From the NCBI GenBank assembly GCA_003024985.2, contig PXIH01S0001692.1: DNA of 10,821 bases; one strand, written 5' to 3'. This document shows positions 1-8,180 of this stretch, piece by piece (the stretch's first letter is position 1; each line of letters begins with the position of its first letter). The stretch comes from Euperipatoides rowelli. Taxonomy: Eukaryota; Onychophora; Udeonychophora; Euonychophora; Peripatopsidae. The translations under genes were made by a program, and so were the position numbers. The notes below the pieces were generated by a model. The model was not told where the DNA came from, searched no databases, and worked only from the letters and a program-made list of their open reading frames with translations.

Positions 1-221
1 AATATAGGCCATTTGTTTGAAAAGGAAATGCTTAAGATCTATTTTTAAAAAATCTCATTTCAGAATTATTTATTACGCTATAGGCCTAAAAGTTCCAACA
101 TTAGAAAAATTAAAGAAATTCTATTTAATCACCCCAGTCCATATTTGTGATTGAATATTTAATTATATTTGCAATTCATATTTTAATTTGGTATCATTTA
201 AATAAAATTAATGATTCCTTA

Positions 222-326
222 ATTGGCCGTTATGAAAAAAAAAAAAATTTCAAAAAATTCCGGGCCCCAAAAAATCCCGGGCCCAAGACATTTGTCTTTT
301 TTGTCTATTCTATAATCCGGCCCTGC
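222..326. repeat. Interspersed repeat fragment with CCCGGGCCC motifs
   Basis: Two GC-rich blocks (about 259-268 and 275-284), each close to CCCGGGCCC, sit in an A/T-rich background 16 bp apart. The right edge read on the minus strand is AGGGCCGGATTATAG, and the left edge reads GGCCGTTATGAAA, which is a weak inverted match. This looks like a small decayed non-autonomous element, but ends and family are uncertain. Confidence 0.4.
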
Positions 327-378
327 TGATATATTGTTAGTAAGCAGTGCTATATATAAAGAAATCTATTACAGGGAA

Positions 379-390
379 GGGGGGGGGGGG
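379..390 (+). repeat. Poly-G tract (G12)
   Basis: Uninterrupted run of 12 G in AT-rich DNA, preceded by GGGAA. It is one of four G/C homopolymers in the first 2.1 kb. Confidence 0.95.
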
Positions 391-810
391 TGAAAAAATT
401 TCCCAAGTGATTCCTCAAATTGTCTTCACTACTATTAAAATAATATAGCCTAAAATAGGTAGTGAACTCACAAGTTAAAGCAGCTCACAGGAAAACTAGA
501 AAGCTGCTGGGTGCCGTGTCCTTGCATCTAAACTTCAGATGAATGCTAGTTGTCAAAATGTTAAATCTCCTAAGTCATCATTTAAAAATTCCTACAAAAA
601 TCTCTGTTCACATTTTTTTTTTTAAAATTTAATAACAGTTTTCCCTTTAATTGAGGTTTTCCTCACCAACAATACAAAATTGGACTTTCAGCCAAAGTTG
701 TTGGGAGGAGACTTTCCCCCTTTGCCAGGATGGACTGGGCCTCCAGGAAATCAGAAATTTCCTGAAAGACCAGTGCATTTTTTACTGTAACATTTTGAAA
801 ATTTTTCTTG

Positions 811-826
811 CCCCCCCCCCCCCCCC
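811..826 (+). repeat. Poly-C tract (C16)
   Basis: Uninterrupted run of 16 C, the longest G/C homopolymer in the window. It makes artificial poly-Pro and poly-Gly stretches in the overlapping open frames, which are not genes. Confidence 0.95.
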
Positions 827-886
827 AACCATGTGTGGTGTGTGTATAGCATTTGGACTCCAGACTTACCATTGTCATCCAGCCCT

Positions 887-948
887 AAAACAGCCAATCA
901 GAGGTTGCTTGCAACTTATCTGCAAGCTGACCTCTGATTGGCTGTTTT
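887..948. repeat. Strong 62-nt hairpin with CCAAT/ATTGG arms
   Basis: Arms 887-905 (AAAACAGCCAATCAGAGGT) and 930-948 are perfect 19-bp reverse complements. Inside, GCTTGCA (907-913) pairs with TGCAAGC (921-927) across a 7-nt loop, with a small asymmetric bulge (906 against 928-929). It could be a tiny foldback repeat or a transcribed stem-loop. The sequence alone does not show which. Confidence 0.85.
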
Positions 949-1066
949 TTATTTATTTATGCTTTAATATTTATGTTGGAGTTAGGGTCCGTGTGCGATC
1001 AAGGCTAGAGATCCTTAAATTAGCTATTCATGTTGGTGTTAGCGTGTGTATGGTTAACATTAGTAG

Positions 1067-1091
1067 ATTGTCTAATCAGCTGATTGACAAT
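1067..1091. repeat. Near-perfect 25-nt palindrome
   Basis: ATTGTC and GACAAT flank the perfect palindrome AATCAGCTGATT, with one unpaired T at 1073. No gene context explains it. Confidence 0.75.
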
Positions 1092-1340
1092 GGTAAGTTT
1101 GAGATCTAGACACTAGTTGGTGTGTGGACCGTCCTCCCCAAGGGCTGGGTACATTACCTAAGCTAATTATTGAGCCAGTCCATCCGCCAATCTTGTTTGG
1201 ACAAGTTTTAAATGAATACAACCGATCAAAAATTATGTAATTAGTAAAAAGATCATTCTTAACCTGATTAAAAAATGATGAATAGACTGTGTTGAGGGTA
1301 AAACCAACCCGTTTGCTGAATCATGGGTTTGGTTATCTAT

Positions 1341-1353
1341 CCCCCCCCCCCCC
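1341..1353 (+). repeat. Poly-C tract (C13)
   Basis: Uninterrupted run of 13 C followed by TCCTGCC. Confidence 0.95.
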
Positions 1354-1424
1354 TCCTGCCTTCCTTGAATAGATTCACATCTTTGAGAAGTGATTAAACT
1401 TGAAGTCTCATTTAGAAGGTCTTA

Positions 1425-1990
1425 AAAAAATATTTTATTGAATTCATACTGTATTAAAGGAAATAAATACATTGAATTGATCAAAATCATTTTAGTCCTC
1501 AGCCCGAAGGACGTAGGACTTATTACAAAGATGAATGACTAACCAGAAGTAGGGAATTAAAAATACAAATAGTTAGAAATGTATAGTAAACATACAGTAA
1601 AATTTATGATTATATCTAATTGGTATTCAACAACTAATAATACCATAGATTAATGGAGTTGACATAAAGCGGTTCTAATACAAGGGAGTATAAAATTATT
1701 TGTGTTCCTAGTGGCTCTACCGATATGGATCACTGTTAAGATGAAAGGGAAGAAAAGCGGGGGAAATCATGAAAAGGTTTTTTTATAAAATTGAATTTTT
1801 TTTTTCCGACGATCAGACAAATGTTGCCATATTAAGTTGGGACAGAGCTACTCTAAATTATAGCTAACAAACTGCATGCCCCAAATTCGAAAGGCACACC
1901 TCTGCACAAATTCAAGAGCCTTGATCTGAGAGAGAGGGATAAAACGGCTGTACAATATTCTAATAATGACCTAATAAATGAGATAAAGTT
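1425..1990 (-). mobile_element. Decayed CR1/Jockey-like LINE, 3' part, minus strand
   Basis: Minus-strand translation gives SFIRSLLEYCTAV (1981-1940) and, after a frameshift, KALEFVQRCAFRIWG continuing to LSDRR (1922-1806). This order (SLLEYC, then LExVQRxAxRI, then a later RR) matches what I know of the region after the reverse-transcriptase palm in CR1/Jockey-class LINE proteins. One stop and one frameshift show that it is dead. Downstream on the minus strand follow an untranslated stretch, a stem-loop (1520-1494) and an AATAAAA-T-rich end near 1430, consistent with a LINE 3' UTR. The catalytic palm is not recognisable upstream, so the copy is 5'-truncated or interrupted by the repeat at 2030-2330. 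Confidence 0.7.
1494..1520 (-). repeat. Stem-loop in LINE 3' UTR, UUCG-type loop
   Basis: On the minus strand AGTCCT and AGGACT form a 6-bp outer stem around an inner CC-TTCG-GG tetraloop hairpin. Position between the LINE coding relic and its A/T-rich end suggests a 3' UTR recognition structure. That role is inferred. Confidence 0.55.
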
Positions 1991-2029
1991 GCCACCAATG
2001 ATTTAAGTGATTTTTCCAGCAGGGTCTAT

Positions 2030-2330
2030 TTTATAGGAGGGCTACATGGGTATCTGCCCAGGGCAGCAACGAAGCAAGGGGAAATGGGGGGGGGGGGGGG
2101 CAACATTACCCGGGCCCTTAGGCCAGCCAAAAAAAAAAACATCCACAGAACCAAAAAAAAAAATCTAATCAAAGTCCACACATAAAAAAAAGCTTATCAA
2201 TATCAATTTTCATGAACGAGGTGCCCTTAAAAATTTGTGCCCTGGGGCCTGTACTGGCTCTCGACATCCATGCTGGTGGGGAAAAAAGACACTGGTTCCA
2301 AGTCTTCAATTTGTACATAATGAATAGCAT
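2030..2330. repeat. Interspersed repeat: GC-rich segment, G15 and A-rich blocks
   Basis: A locally GC-rich stretch (CCCAGGGCAGC, poly-G at 2086-2100, CCCGGGCCCTTAGGCC) is followed by AGCC-A11 and AACC-A11 blocks and GCTTATCAAT. The A-rich part resembles 8020-8135, in the same orientation (AGCC + A-run + ACATC; GCTTATCAA). It is an old, diverged repeat of unknown class. Confidence 0.45.
2086..2100 (+). repeat. Poly-G tract (G15)
   Basis: Uninterrupted run of 15 G inside the GC-rich repeat segment. After this point the window has no G/C homopolymer of comparable length. Confidence 0.95.
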
Positions 2331-3511
2331 ACTATTTGATTTTCTTATCATAGCCTACTTTTAACCTGGGCACCTTTTTAAAGTCACTTGGTATAATTCC
2401 AAAATCTTGACAATTATGACCTATGTAAATATATTATTGAGCTGATAAAAATGGTTGGATATTTATTTATTTAAAGCTGTGTCATTATTTGACCCTTATG
2501 TTTATAGGCATGTTGATAAAGTTAACCTGACTAAATGAGGGAATCAGTGAGGAATTGAGGTTTGAGTTAATATGATTAATTATGCAAGAAATCGTCAGGT
2601 CATCAACATGCATTAAAAGATGAAAATCGCAATCAAGTGTAATGCCATTTACAAGGATGGCAAAGAAAAGCTACTTGGAATAGATCTGTGAGGAACATCA
2701 TTAGAATAATTAAAACCAATCGACTCAGTAGATTCCTCATTTAGTTATATCATAAATATTATTAGGATTGTGGCACTGAATATTTTTGAATGATTATTTA
2801 ATTTCATCTATCAAATTATTAAGGCCAAAACAGGAAGTTGTACATGTTCCTGAAAAATTAGAACGCTTTACATTCCTTGAAGAAAGGAACAAGTTTGACC
2901 CTTGTATCCAAAAAATGTGAATAGTTGAAATGAACACATCTAAATACTGTATATACTCTACTACTACAGAGTTAATTATTGATCAAATAAAATAATCAGA
3001 TTTGTCCATCTTGTGTTTCATAATAATTAACATCAGCAACTAATTTCAGCATAGCTCATTCGCCTTTGATCTATAATCTTCCCATAGAAATAATTAAATG
3101 TATACATCACTTAAATTAAAAAACAAAATAACCAAGAAAATAGAGTAGCTAATTATTAGAAATGTTATAATTTTCCCAGCCCATAAATATTTTGAATACC
3201 CAAATTTATTACTTCCAAACATAAGGTCAATTAAAAAATAAATTTGATCAGCTTGAAGATACAATTGCACCCTCCCTCCCTGATTCAATTTCAATTTATT
3301 ATTTGAAGGTTTAGACCTGGAATGTCTATACAGTCCATTGACATGGAAATATGTCAACTTGATTCTAACAAAGTAAGGTATTCTAACATACATAAACATT
3401 TATTGTAAACACACTAATATTAAAACACAACTACATCTAACACAATTCTTACAATTTCATCTCAACTCTTCACAATACAATCCCTAATGAATAGACATTT
3501 TTTACTTCCTT

Positions 3512-3561
3512 GCTTGTGATCATATCACAAGCTACTATATTGATGTCACTATATTGATTGA
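3512..3561. repeat. Perfect 9-bp hairpin followed by a 14-bp tandem duplication
   Basis: GCTTGTGAT and ATCACAAGC flank a 3-nt centre (3512-3532). Directly after come ACTATATTGATGTC (3534-3547) and ACTATATTGATTGA (3548-3561), an imperfect direct duplication. Confidence 0.75.
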
Positions 3562-4312
3562 AACTTGGATTACAAAGATATTTTAGTGACATAGATGACA
3601 AATCCCATGGTGGTCGGGTATTTATTTACATAAAACTTGGTTTACTTGCCTAGAAATAGCAAGAAACCAATCGTGTTTAAACCAATATACTGTATCTCAC
3701 TCATCATAATCTACCTTGGACAGTAATCGTTGCTGTATACATTCTCCTTGTGATATAGAAAAATAAATTATTGATTACATTGCCTTTGAAATGACTGCCT
3801 TTTAATGTTATAATTTCAAGGCCAATGTTTATGTTATGTCTCTTCAGTTTCAATAATTTAAGCAAATCATTTATAAACCAACTCGAAGGAACAATATAAT
3901 TGATGGCAAGCTAAAGATTACACTTTATGGATTCACCAAGATGGCCACTATCATAAAAATTGTCGATAACTTGCTATAAACAGATAAATAGTTTTATTCT
4001 ATTAAAAAAAAGGAAAAGTCATTTTTTTATTCTGAGTTTTGACAAATTAAAATTTACAAATTATAGTAAAAACAAACAGAATTACAAATACATTAAAGAT
4101 GTCAACAAAAATCTTATTAATACTTCTAAACCAAATTATTTGAATAGTTTTGGTGAACATTAGGCTTACTCTAATTGTGCCATATAGTTTTTTCAAAATG
4201 TAAAACCACTTGTGGAACAGATAGAAACTTGGGCCCAATTAATTTTCTGGGAATGACTAAAGAAGAAACTGATCTTGAGGTCTTGTCATACTTAATGAAT
4301 CTGGCTAATATT

Positions 4313-4320
4313 CTGTACAT
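4313..4320 (+). repeat. 8-bp target site duplication, left copy
   Basis: CTGTACAT, identical to 4623-4630, directly abuts the left terminus of the hAT-like element. Confidence 0.9.
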
Positions 4321-4622
4321 AAGTGGTTCCCAACTTGTGGTCCGTGGACCACTTGTAAGTGGTCCCTGGAGCATTCTCAGGTGGTCCCTGGCTGTTTTAT
4401 CAATTAAAAAAAAATCCTGCATTTTTAGTTTGGCAACTAATCAATGACCTGTATAATTAAATATAGGCTTATTCTTTCTTAAATGATTATGGTATTGTGA
4501 TATTACATATAAGCTCATCAAATAATCATCTAAATGTGTGTGTGTGTGCGCTGGTGGTCCGCAACTTATATCTATGTAGTTGGATTAGTGATCCTCACAT
4601 GCAAAAAAGTTGGGAACCACTG
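4321..4622. mobile_element. Non-autonomous hAT-like element (302 bp)
   Basis: The left end reads AAGTGGTTCCCAACTT. The right end on the minus strand is CAGTGGTTCCCAACTT, so 15 of 16 terminal bases match, and the mismatch is the outermost base. Termini beginning CAGTGGTTCCCAA with an 8-bp target duplication are characteristic of the hAT superfamily. GTGGTCC occurs in direct orientation at 4337, 4359, 4381 and 4554 and inverted at 4346-4352, where it makes the palindrome GTGGTCCGTGGACCAC; such subterminal repeats are typical transposase-binding sites. A (TG)7 run lies at 4535-4548. There is no transposase coding, so it would have depended on an autonomous relative. Confidence 0.92.
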
Positions 4623-4630
4623 CTGTACAT
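4623..4630 (+). repeat. 8-bp target site duplication, right copy
   Basis: CTGTACAT directly follows the right terminus of the hAT-like element and is identical to the left copy. Confidence 0.9.
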
Positions 4631-5789
4631 AATGTTGATCCATATAGGCTACCATCCTCAATAGTGATAACTTGTCAGCTCCACATATTAAAGTTTTAGG
4701 TATATACAGCTTTATCTACACTGAATGATTATGGCTCACCTTTCCCTTCAATGTTTACCCCTTTATTTGCAAAGAATATACCACTTTCCTTGTGGAACTA
4801 ATTTCTCACCTAATTAACTTTTCCTTACAACAAGAATTATATGCCCCCAAATTTAGAAATTTTTTTAGTAAAAATAAAACCCCAACCAAACAGACGAATT
4901 TCTATTAGCTTTCTTATCGCAAAAATATGTAAATTATTTGAGTACACACCTTTAGTCTATTAACCCATATTTCCGTATTTCTGGATAGGATCATTATAAA
5001 ATTTACAAATTAATACTGGATGTACCATAGGCCTACTCATTGATAAAAGTGTTTGAAAATTTTGATCACTGAACAATTTTTCTATTAATAGGACTCCCCA
5101 AAATGTATAAATTGGATTTCATCTTTACTTCATCAAGAACACATTATTGGAGATCAAAATAAACATTTTACTAAAAACTGCTTGCGCAAATAGAATTTGT
5201 CAAGGAACTGGAATAGGCTCTTTCATTTTTGCTATCATTGCAAATGACTGTGCTAGATACTTAGAATAAGGAGTCCTCAGATTCGTAGATGATTTGACTA
5301 TTACATACATTGTAGATAAAAACTCAATTTTCAATCATCTTGAATCTAGATAGGTCCAACTGTCTTAAATTCAAACAAAATAAATTACCCATTAACATTA
5401 CTTTTGAATATACCAAATTACATCTTAACATATGATCGTTCAACTTTCTAGGAATTAGGTTACTATCCAGGATAACGTAAAATGTACAACCATATGAAAA
5501 AAATCATAACTAAAGCTAATAAAAAATGCATGAAAAAATTAAGGTGGACAACTTCTCTCTCAAACTTGTTTACATCTTCTTTACAAGGTCACTTTAGAAG
5601 TGCTCCAGTTTGGAATCCAAAAACCTAATAGAGCACTCTTTTAATATCATTAATTAGATTGGGTAAATACTAAAGGAAAGATCTTATAATTTGACCTATT
5701 TATCTTTGGATGCTTTTGAAAGAAGAATTTCATAATTTGCTGTGACATTAAAACTACCGACCTACCCAAGAACAAATTTTAGCAAGACA

Positions 5790-5797
5790 TACTAGAG
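5790..5797 (+). repeat. Probable 8-bp target site duplication, left copy
   Basis: TACTAGAG matches TACTAGAA at 6303-6310 in 7 of 8 bases, next to the terminus at 5798. Confidence 0.75.
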
Positions 5798-6302
5798 CAG
5801 GATGGTGAACCTTTTTTTGACTAGTGTGGTTTATAACTTTCAAATGTCTAGAGCACCAACATGACTCAGCCAGTGATCATTATTATATATAAGAAGTCCA
5901 CCATATTAAAAATCCATCTAACATATTCAAGAACTGGCAGTTATTTAGAGAATGTGCCGATATAATGTTCACAATTTTTATTACCACTGAGAGTACATAT
6001 TCAAATGACTTCATACTTGTTTTGCACACACACTCAGGTGTATAATACAATGGAACTGAATAATAGGGTGCTGAACTTTTCACTAAGAAATTTTACAAAA
6101 ACATGTTTACACACCATATTTGGGGGTGGCATCAGTGGTCACAGACAATTTCCTATTTATTATAAGTACACTACTACAACATGCATAATGGGTTCATGTG
6201 GTGAGCCACTGAAATCGTGCTTGTGTGTCACCTAGTGATACACGTGTCCCCTAGTGACACTGGTGTCACCTAGTGACACTTGTCATAGGTTCACCATCCC
6301 TT
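5798..6302. mobile_element. Second hAT-like non-autonomous element (505 bp), nested in the LINE relic
   Basis: The left end is CAGGATGGTGAACC. The right end on the minus strand is AAGGGATGGTGAACC. They match over GGATGGTGAACCT and differ by one G indel and the outermost base. Flanking TACTAGAG / TACTAGAA form an 8-bp duplication with one change, as expected for hAT. The interior has no transposase. Its right subterminal region carries three 19-bp tandem units (6225-6281). The short open frames inside it (for example about 5883-6235, both strands) have no recognisable domain. The termini differ from the element at 4321-4622, so it is a separate family. Confidence 0.82.
6225..6281. repeat. Three 19-bp subterminal tandem repeats
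   Basis: Units 6225-6243, 6244-6262 and 6263-6281 each follow GTGTCMCCTAGTGAYAC plus two bases. Each unit is itself nearly palindromic (GTGTCAC-TAG-GTGACAC type). Their place just inside the right terminus of the hAT-like element suggests transposase-binding repeats. A CACGTG at 6241-6246 arises at a unit junction. Confidence 0.85.
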
Positions 6303-6310
6303 TACTAGAA
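6303..6310 (+). repeat. Probable 8-bp target site duplication, right copy
   Basis: TACTAGAA follows the right terminus and matches the left copy in 7 of 8 bases. Confidence 0.75.
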
Positions 6311-6467
6311 ACTCCTATTTAGGATCCCTTATGTCAACCCTAACAGATTAATGAACTCTCCCATATTTTCATTTATTGGGATGATTAATGACAACATTAA
6401 TAGTACTAAATAATCCATTTCCATAACTAAACTATAAATTTATCATCATCGTAATTTTTGTAATGAA

Positions 6468-6489
6468 TCTAGTCCATTTATGGACTAGA
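6468..6489. repeat. Perfect 10-bp inverted repeat, 2-nt centre
   Basis: TCTAGTCCAT and ATGGACTAGA flank TT. It lies just past the visible end of the LINE coding relic. Role unknown. Confidence 0.8.
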
Positions 6490-6588
6490 GAGAACAGTAG
6501 AACATAACTCATTAGGTATTTTCTTTGACAATAAATGATTTTGAGAATAATTCTAAGAAACTAACCTAACAAAAAATATTATTCAGTA

Positions 6589-6607
6589 CCAAATATCCAG
6601 TATTTGG
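6589..6607. repeat. Small perfect hairpin CCAAATA/TATTTGG
   Basis: Seven-bp arms around TCCAG. The surrounding 6580-6660 sequence (CAGTATTTGGCCGAACAAATTTTAC) has the look of a decayed repeat end, but I could not define one. Confidence 0.5.
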
Positions 6608-7143
6608 CCGAACAAATTTTACTATATAGTACCCTAGTGAAAATTAGGTATTCAGCACATTTGTTGTTCAGATCACCACTTATAAATCTTATTTAATGCA
6701 TTAGATTTAATGGGAAACCAGTTAAGCCACCAGCTTATTTCCAGAAATGAAAACTCTTTCAGAAGAATCACAAAATACATGACGGTTTTTTCTCTCTGAG
6801 TTATTCAAAAAGGATATGAAAACTTCAAATACTAACTCCTTATCAAAGATTCATATTTTTGGATATGGTGTTCATATATTAAGAAATTATTTTAAAAAAC
6901 AATGAACAAGGCTTATTCATTCTTAATAAAAGAAATACTACTAGATTTCATAGGTTCAATGTTTATTTTTTATTTCCTTGAATGTAAAGTTAATTTATTT
7001 TTTATTTGTTATTTTCATGTGAAAAAGAAGGGAATTTAGAGTTTGTAATTAAAGCCTATATCCGTTGTGGGCCAAGGCTTTAAATTTGATTATGTTTTTG
7101 TATTCATATTGAGTGTAAAAGTAAAATAAAACCCATCCATATA

Positions 7144-7590
7144 AAGATTTATTACAAAAGAACCAATAGAAGAAGTAAATTTATTGTAAATAGAGGAATT
7201 AATTTCTGGAATGATCTTCCTCCAAATGTCTTTTCTAATTCAAATATAAATTCTTTCAAATGTAACATGATCATATAAAATTGATAATACTTACCGGTAC
7301 CTATATAATGAAAATTTTTAAATATAAAACCAGGGTAAAAATAGACCACTATCTTTTGGTTCATAATGGCTTCATAAATGATATAAATGTTATCTATTCT
7401 CCAATTGTTTTTAATTTTGGTTTGTATATTTTATCATAGACTGTTGTCATTTATTGTATATTGTTTGATAATTTATTTTTCTTGTTATTTGTTTTATTGT
7501 TATGTTATATTTTGGATGTTTTAATATTATGTAGGATAATATGACAATAGTCTTGCCCAATGCAAATTGCTTAATAATAAATAAATAAAT
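7144..7590 (+). mobile_element. 5'-truncated LINE: C-terminal ORF2 relic, 3' UTR and (AATA)n tail
   Basis: Frame 7144-7278 reads KIYYKRTNRRSKFIVNRGIN, then FWNDLPPNVFS and INSFK, ending at TAA (7276). NRxxNxWNxLPxxV...NSFK is the familiar C-terminal end of CR1/L2/Jockey-class ORF2 proteins. A T-rich 3' UTR follows, then a tail AATAATAAATAAATAAAT (about 7572-7589), the microsatellite-like end expected for this class. The sequence starts abruptly near 7140, consistent with 5' truncation. It ends about 127 bp before TIMELESS exon A, in the same orientation. It is probably a different insertion from the relic at 5111, which has its own apparent C-terminus. Confidence 0.78.
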
Positions 7591-7685
7591 ATAAGTAGTT
7601 TGTATACGAAACTGTTTTATAAAGTCATTTATATTTTAGTCTTTATTAAAATGATGATAATTGTTTTGGTTTATTTAGTTCATGG

Positions 7686-7717
7686 CTTCTTTTCTTTTCT
7701 TTTTTATTTCTCTATAG
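7686..7717 (+). promoter_or_regulatory. Polypyrimidine tract and 3' splice site of exon A
   Basis: A nearly continuous T/C run is followed by CTATAG. The AG at 7716-7717 sets the exon start and gives the conserved Glu codon after joining. Confidence 0.9.
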
Positions 7718-7871
7718 AAACTGTGAAGGATTTGATTCGTTTTCTGAAACGAGAAGACGAATCTTGTAATTTCCGCCGTCAGTTAGGAGATTCACAATTG
7801 GTTCAAAAGGACCTAATTCCTCTAGTAAAAGAATATTCAAATGATAGTGATTTGTTTGATGTTGTGCTAAG
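7718..7871 (+). CDS. timeout: TIMELESS/timeout internal coding exon A
   Basis: The gene product of this family pairs with TIPIN and travels with the replicative helicase as the fork protection complex, supporting checkpoint signalling and cohesion in the nucleus. Seen here: 154 nt reading ETVKDLIRFLKREDES, then RRQLGDSQLVQKDLIPLV, ending LFDVVLR. Recalled human TIMELESS has ESVKDLIRYLRHEDET, RQQLGAAQ and LFDAVIR at about residues 33-84, so this is the start of the N-terminal helical-repeat domain. The acceptor is the CTATAG ending at 7717 after a long pyrimidine run (about 7686-7715). The donor is AAG|GTAATA. The first base of the Glu codon comes from the previous exon (phase 1), and the last Arg codon is split after two bases (phase 2). 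Read-through upstream to an ATG at 7600 is intronic, so 7600 is not the start. The residues resemble TIMELESS/timeout more than Drosophila circadian TIM. The family call is firm; orthologue versus circadian paralogue is less so. Confidence 0.93.
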
Positions 7872-7992
7872 GTAATAATTTATTTATTTATTCTAAAACT
7901 GTGATATTTATTTATTTTAAAAATAACACAATCATCAGAAGTTTATTAATTTTCAGTATAAAAATAAACCTTGGACAATGAAACTTCATTGA

Positions 7993-8180
7993 CCATTGGC
8001 GTATTTAAAAATTTCAACAGCCAAAAAAAAAAAAGACATCAAAAAAAATAAAAATAAAAATAGCTTATCAAATCTGTCACAAGGGAAACAAAACGTCCAT
8101 ACAACCAAAAGAAAAAAACTTATCAAAAATATACAACCTATACACTCCCCAAAATAATCTTCTGGCTAAGCCCCTGTCAT
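7993..8180. repeat. A-rich interspersed repeat
   Basis: Between a left edge GGCGTATTTAAAAATTT and a right edge that reads GGGGCTTAGCCAGAAGATT on the minus strand lie several A-runs separated by ACATC, GCTTATCAAA, ACAACC and CTTATCAAAA. The edges are a weak inverted match. The interior resembles 2125-2210. The class is unknown; it looks like a small, old non-autonomous element. Confidence 0.45.

Larger units (their letters stand above)
5111..6400 (+). mobile_element. Decayed non-LTR retrotransposon reverse transcriptase, plus strand, interrupted
   Basis: The frame starting at 5111 gives a palm-domain relic. A segment ending in LEIKIN is followed by QGTGIGSFIFAIIANDCA (5201-5254; motif B plus the IxND stretch). 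After one stop (5267) comes RFVDDLTI, with the catalytic FVDD box at 5282-5293. Further on, in shifted frames, are FLGI (about 5445), then ITKANKKCMKKLRW to SAPVWNP (5506-5619), and LSLDAFERR (about 5710). This order fits CR1/Jockey/RTE-like LINEs. The reading continues past the nested hAT-like element as FRIPYVNPNRLMNSP and fades near 6400. Multiple stops and frameshifts mean that it is inactive. It lies in the same orientation as the host gene. The 5' and 3' limits are approximate. Confidence 0.8.
1..7717 (+). other. Upstream TIMELESS intron, partial (phase 1)
   Basis: Everything before the acceptor at 7717 is best read as the 3' part of one long intron. In TIMELESS proteins about 30 residues precede the Glu of exon A, including a CSALGY-like motif. 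I searched the sequence by eye and did not find a start exon encoding it, so it probably lies outside the window. No other conserved coding sequence was seen apart from retrotransposon relics. Stretches without a listed element (391-810, 1092-1340, 2330-3510, 3562-4312, 4631-5110 and about 6610-7143) are AT-rich and show no gene to me. Confidence 0.75.

Noticed and set aside
651-1109. 152-residue open frame, the longest in the window
   Set aside because: It runs through the C16 tract (poly-Pro) and the 887-948 hairpin, has no recognisable domain, and is overlapped by an equally artificial minus-strand frame with poly-Gly.
2169-2351. 60-residue minus-strand open frame
   Set aside because: It lies in the GC-rich interspersed repeat and has no domain.
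3094-3399. 101-residue minus-strand open frame
   Set aside because: AT-rich, no recognisable motif, no splice or homology support. Length is attainable by chance in this composition.
4175-4447. Overlapping open frames on both strands around 4171-4447
   Set aside because: They cross the terminus of the hAT-like element and have no domain.
6241-6246. CACGTG E-box as a clock-factor site controlling the gene
   Set aside because: It is created at the junction of tandem units inside a hAT-like element, far from any promoter in view. A regulatory reading would be coincidence without binding data.
7600-7717. ATG at 7600 as the start of the TIMELESS protein
   Set aside because: The sequence from 7600 to the AG at 7717 is hydrophobic T-rich read-through of a polypyrimidine tract. 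TIMELESS homologues have about 30 other residues before this exon, so it is intron.
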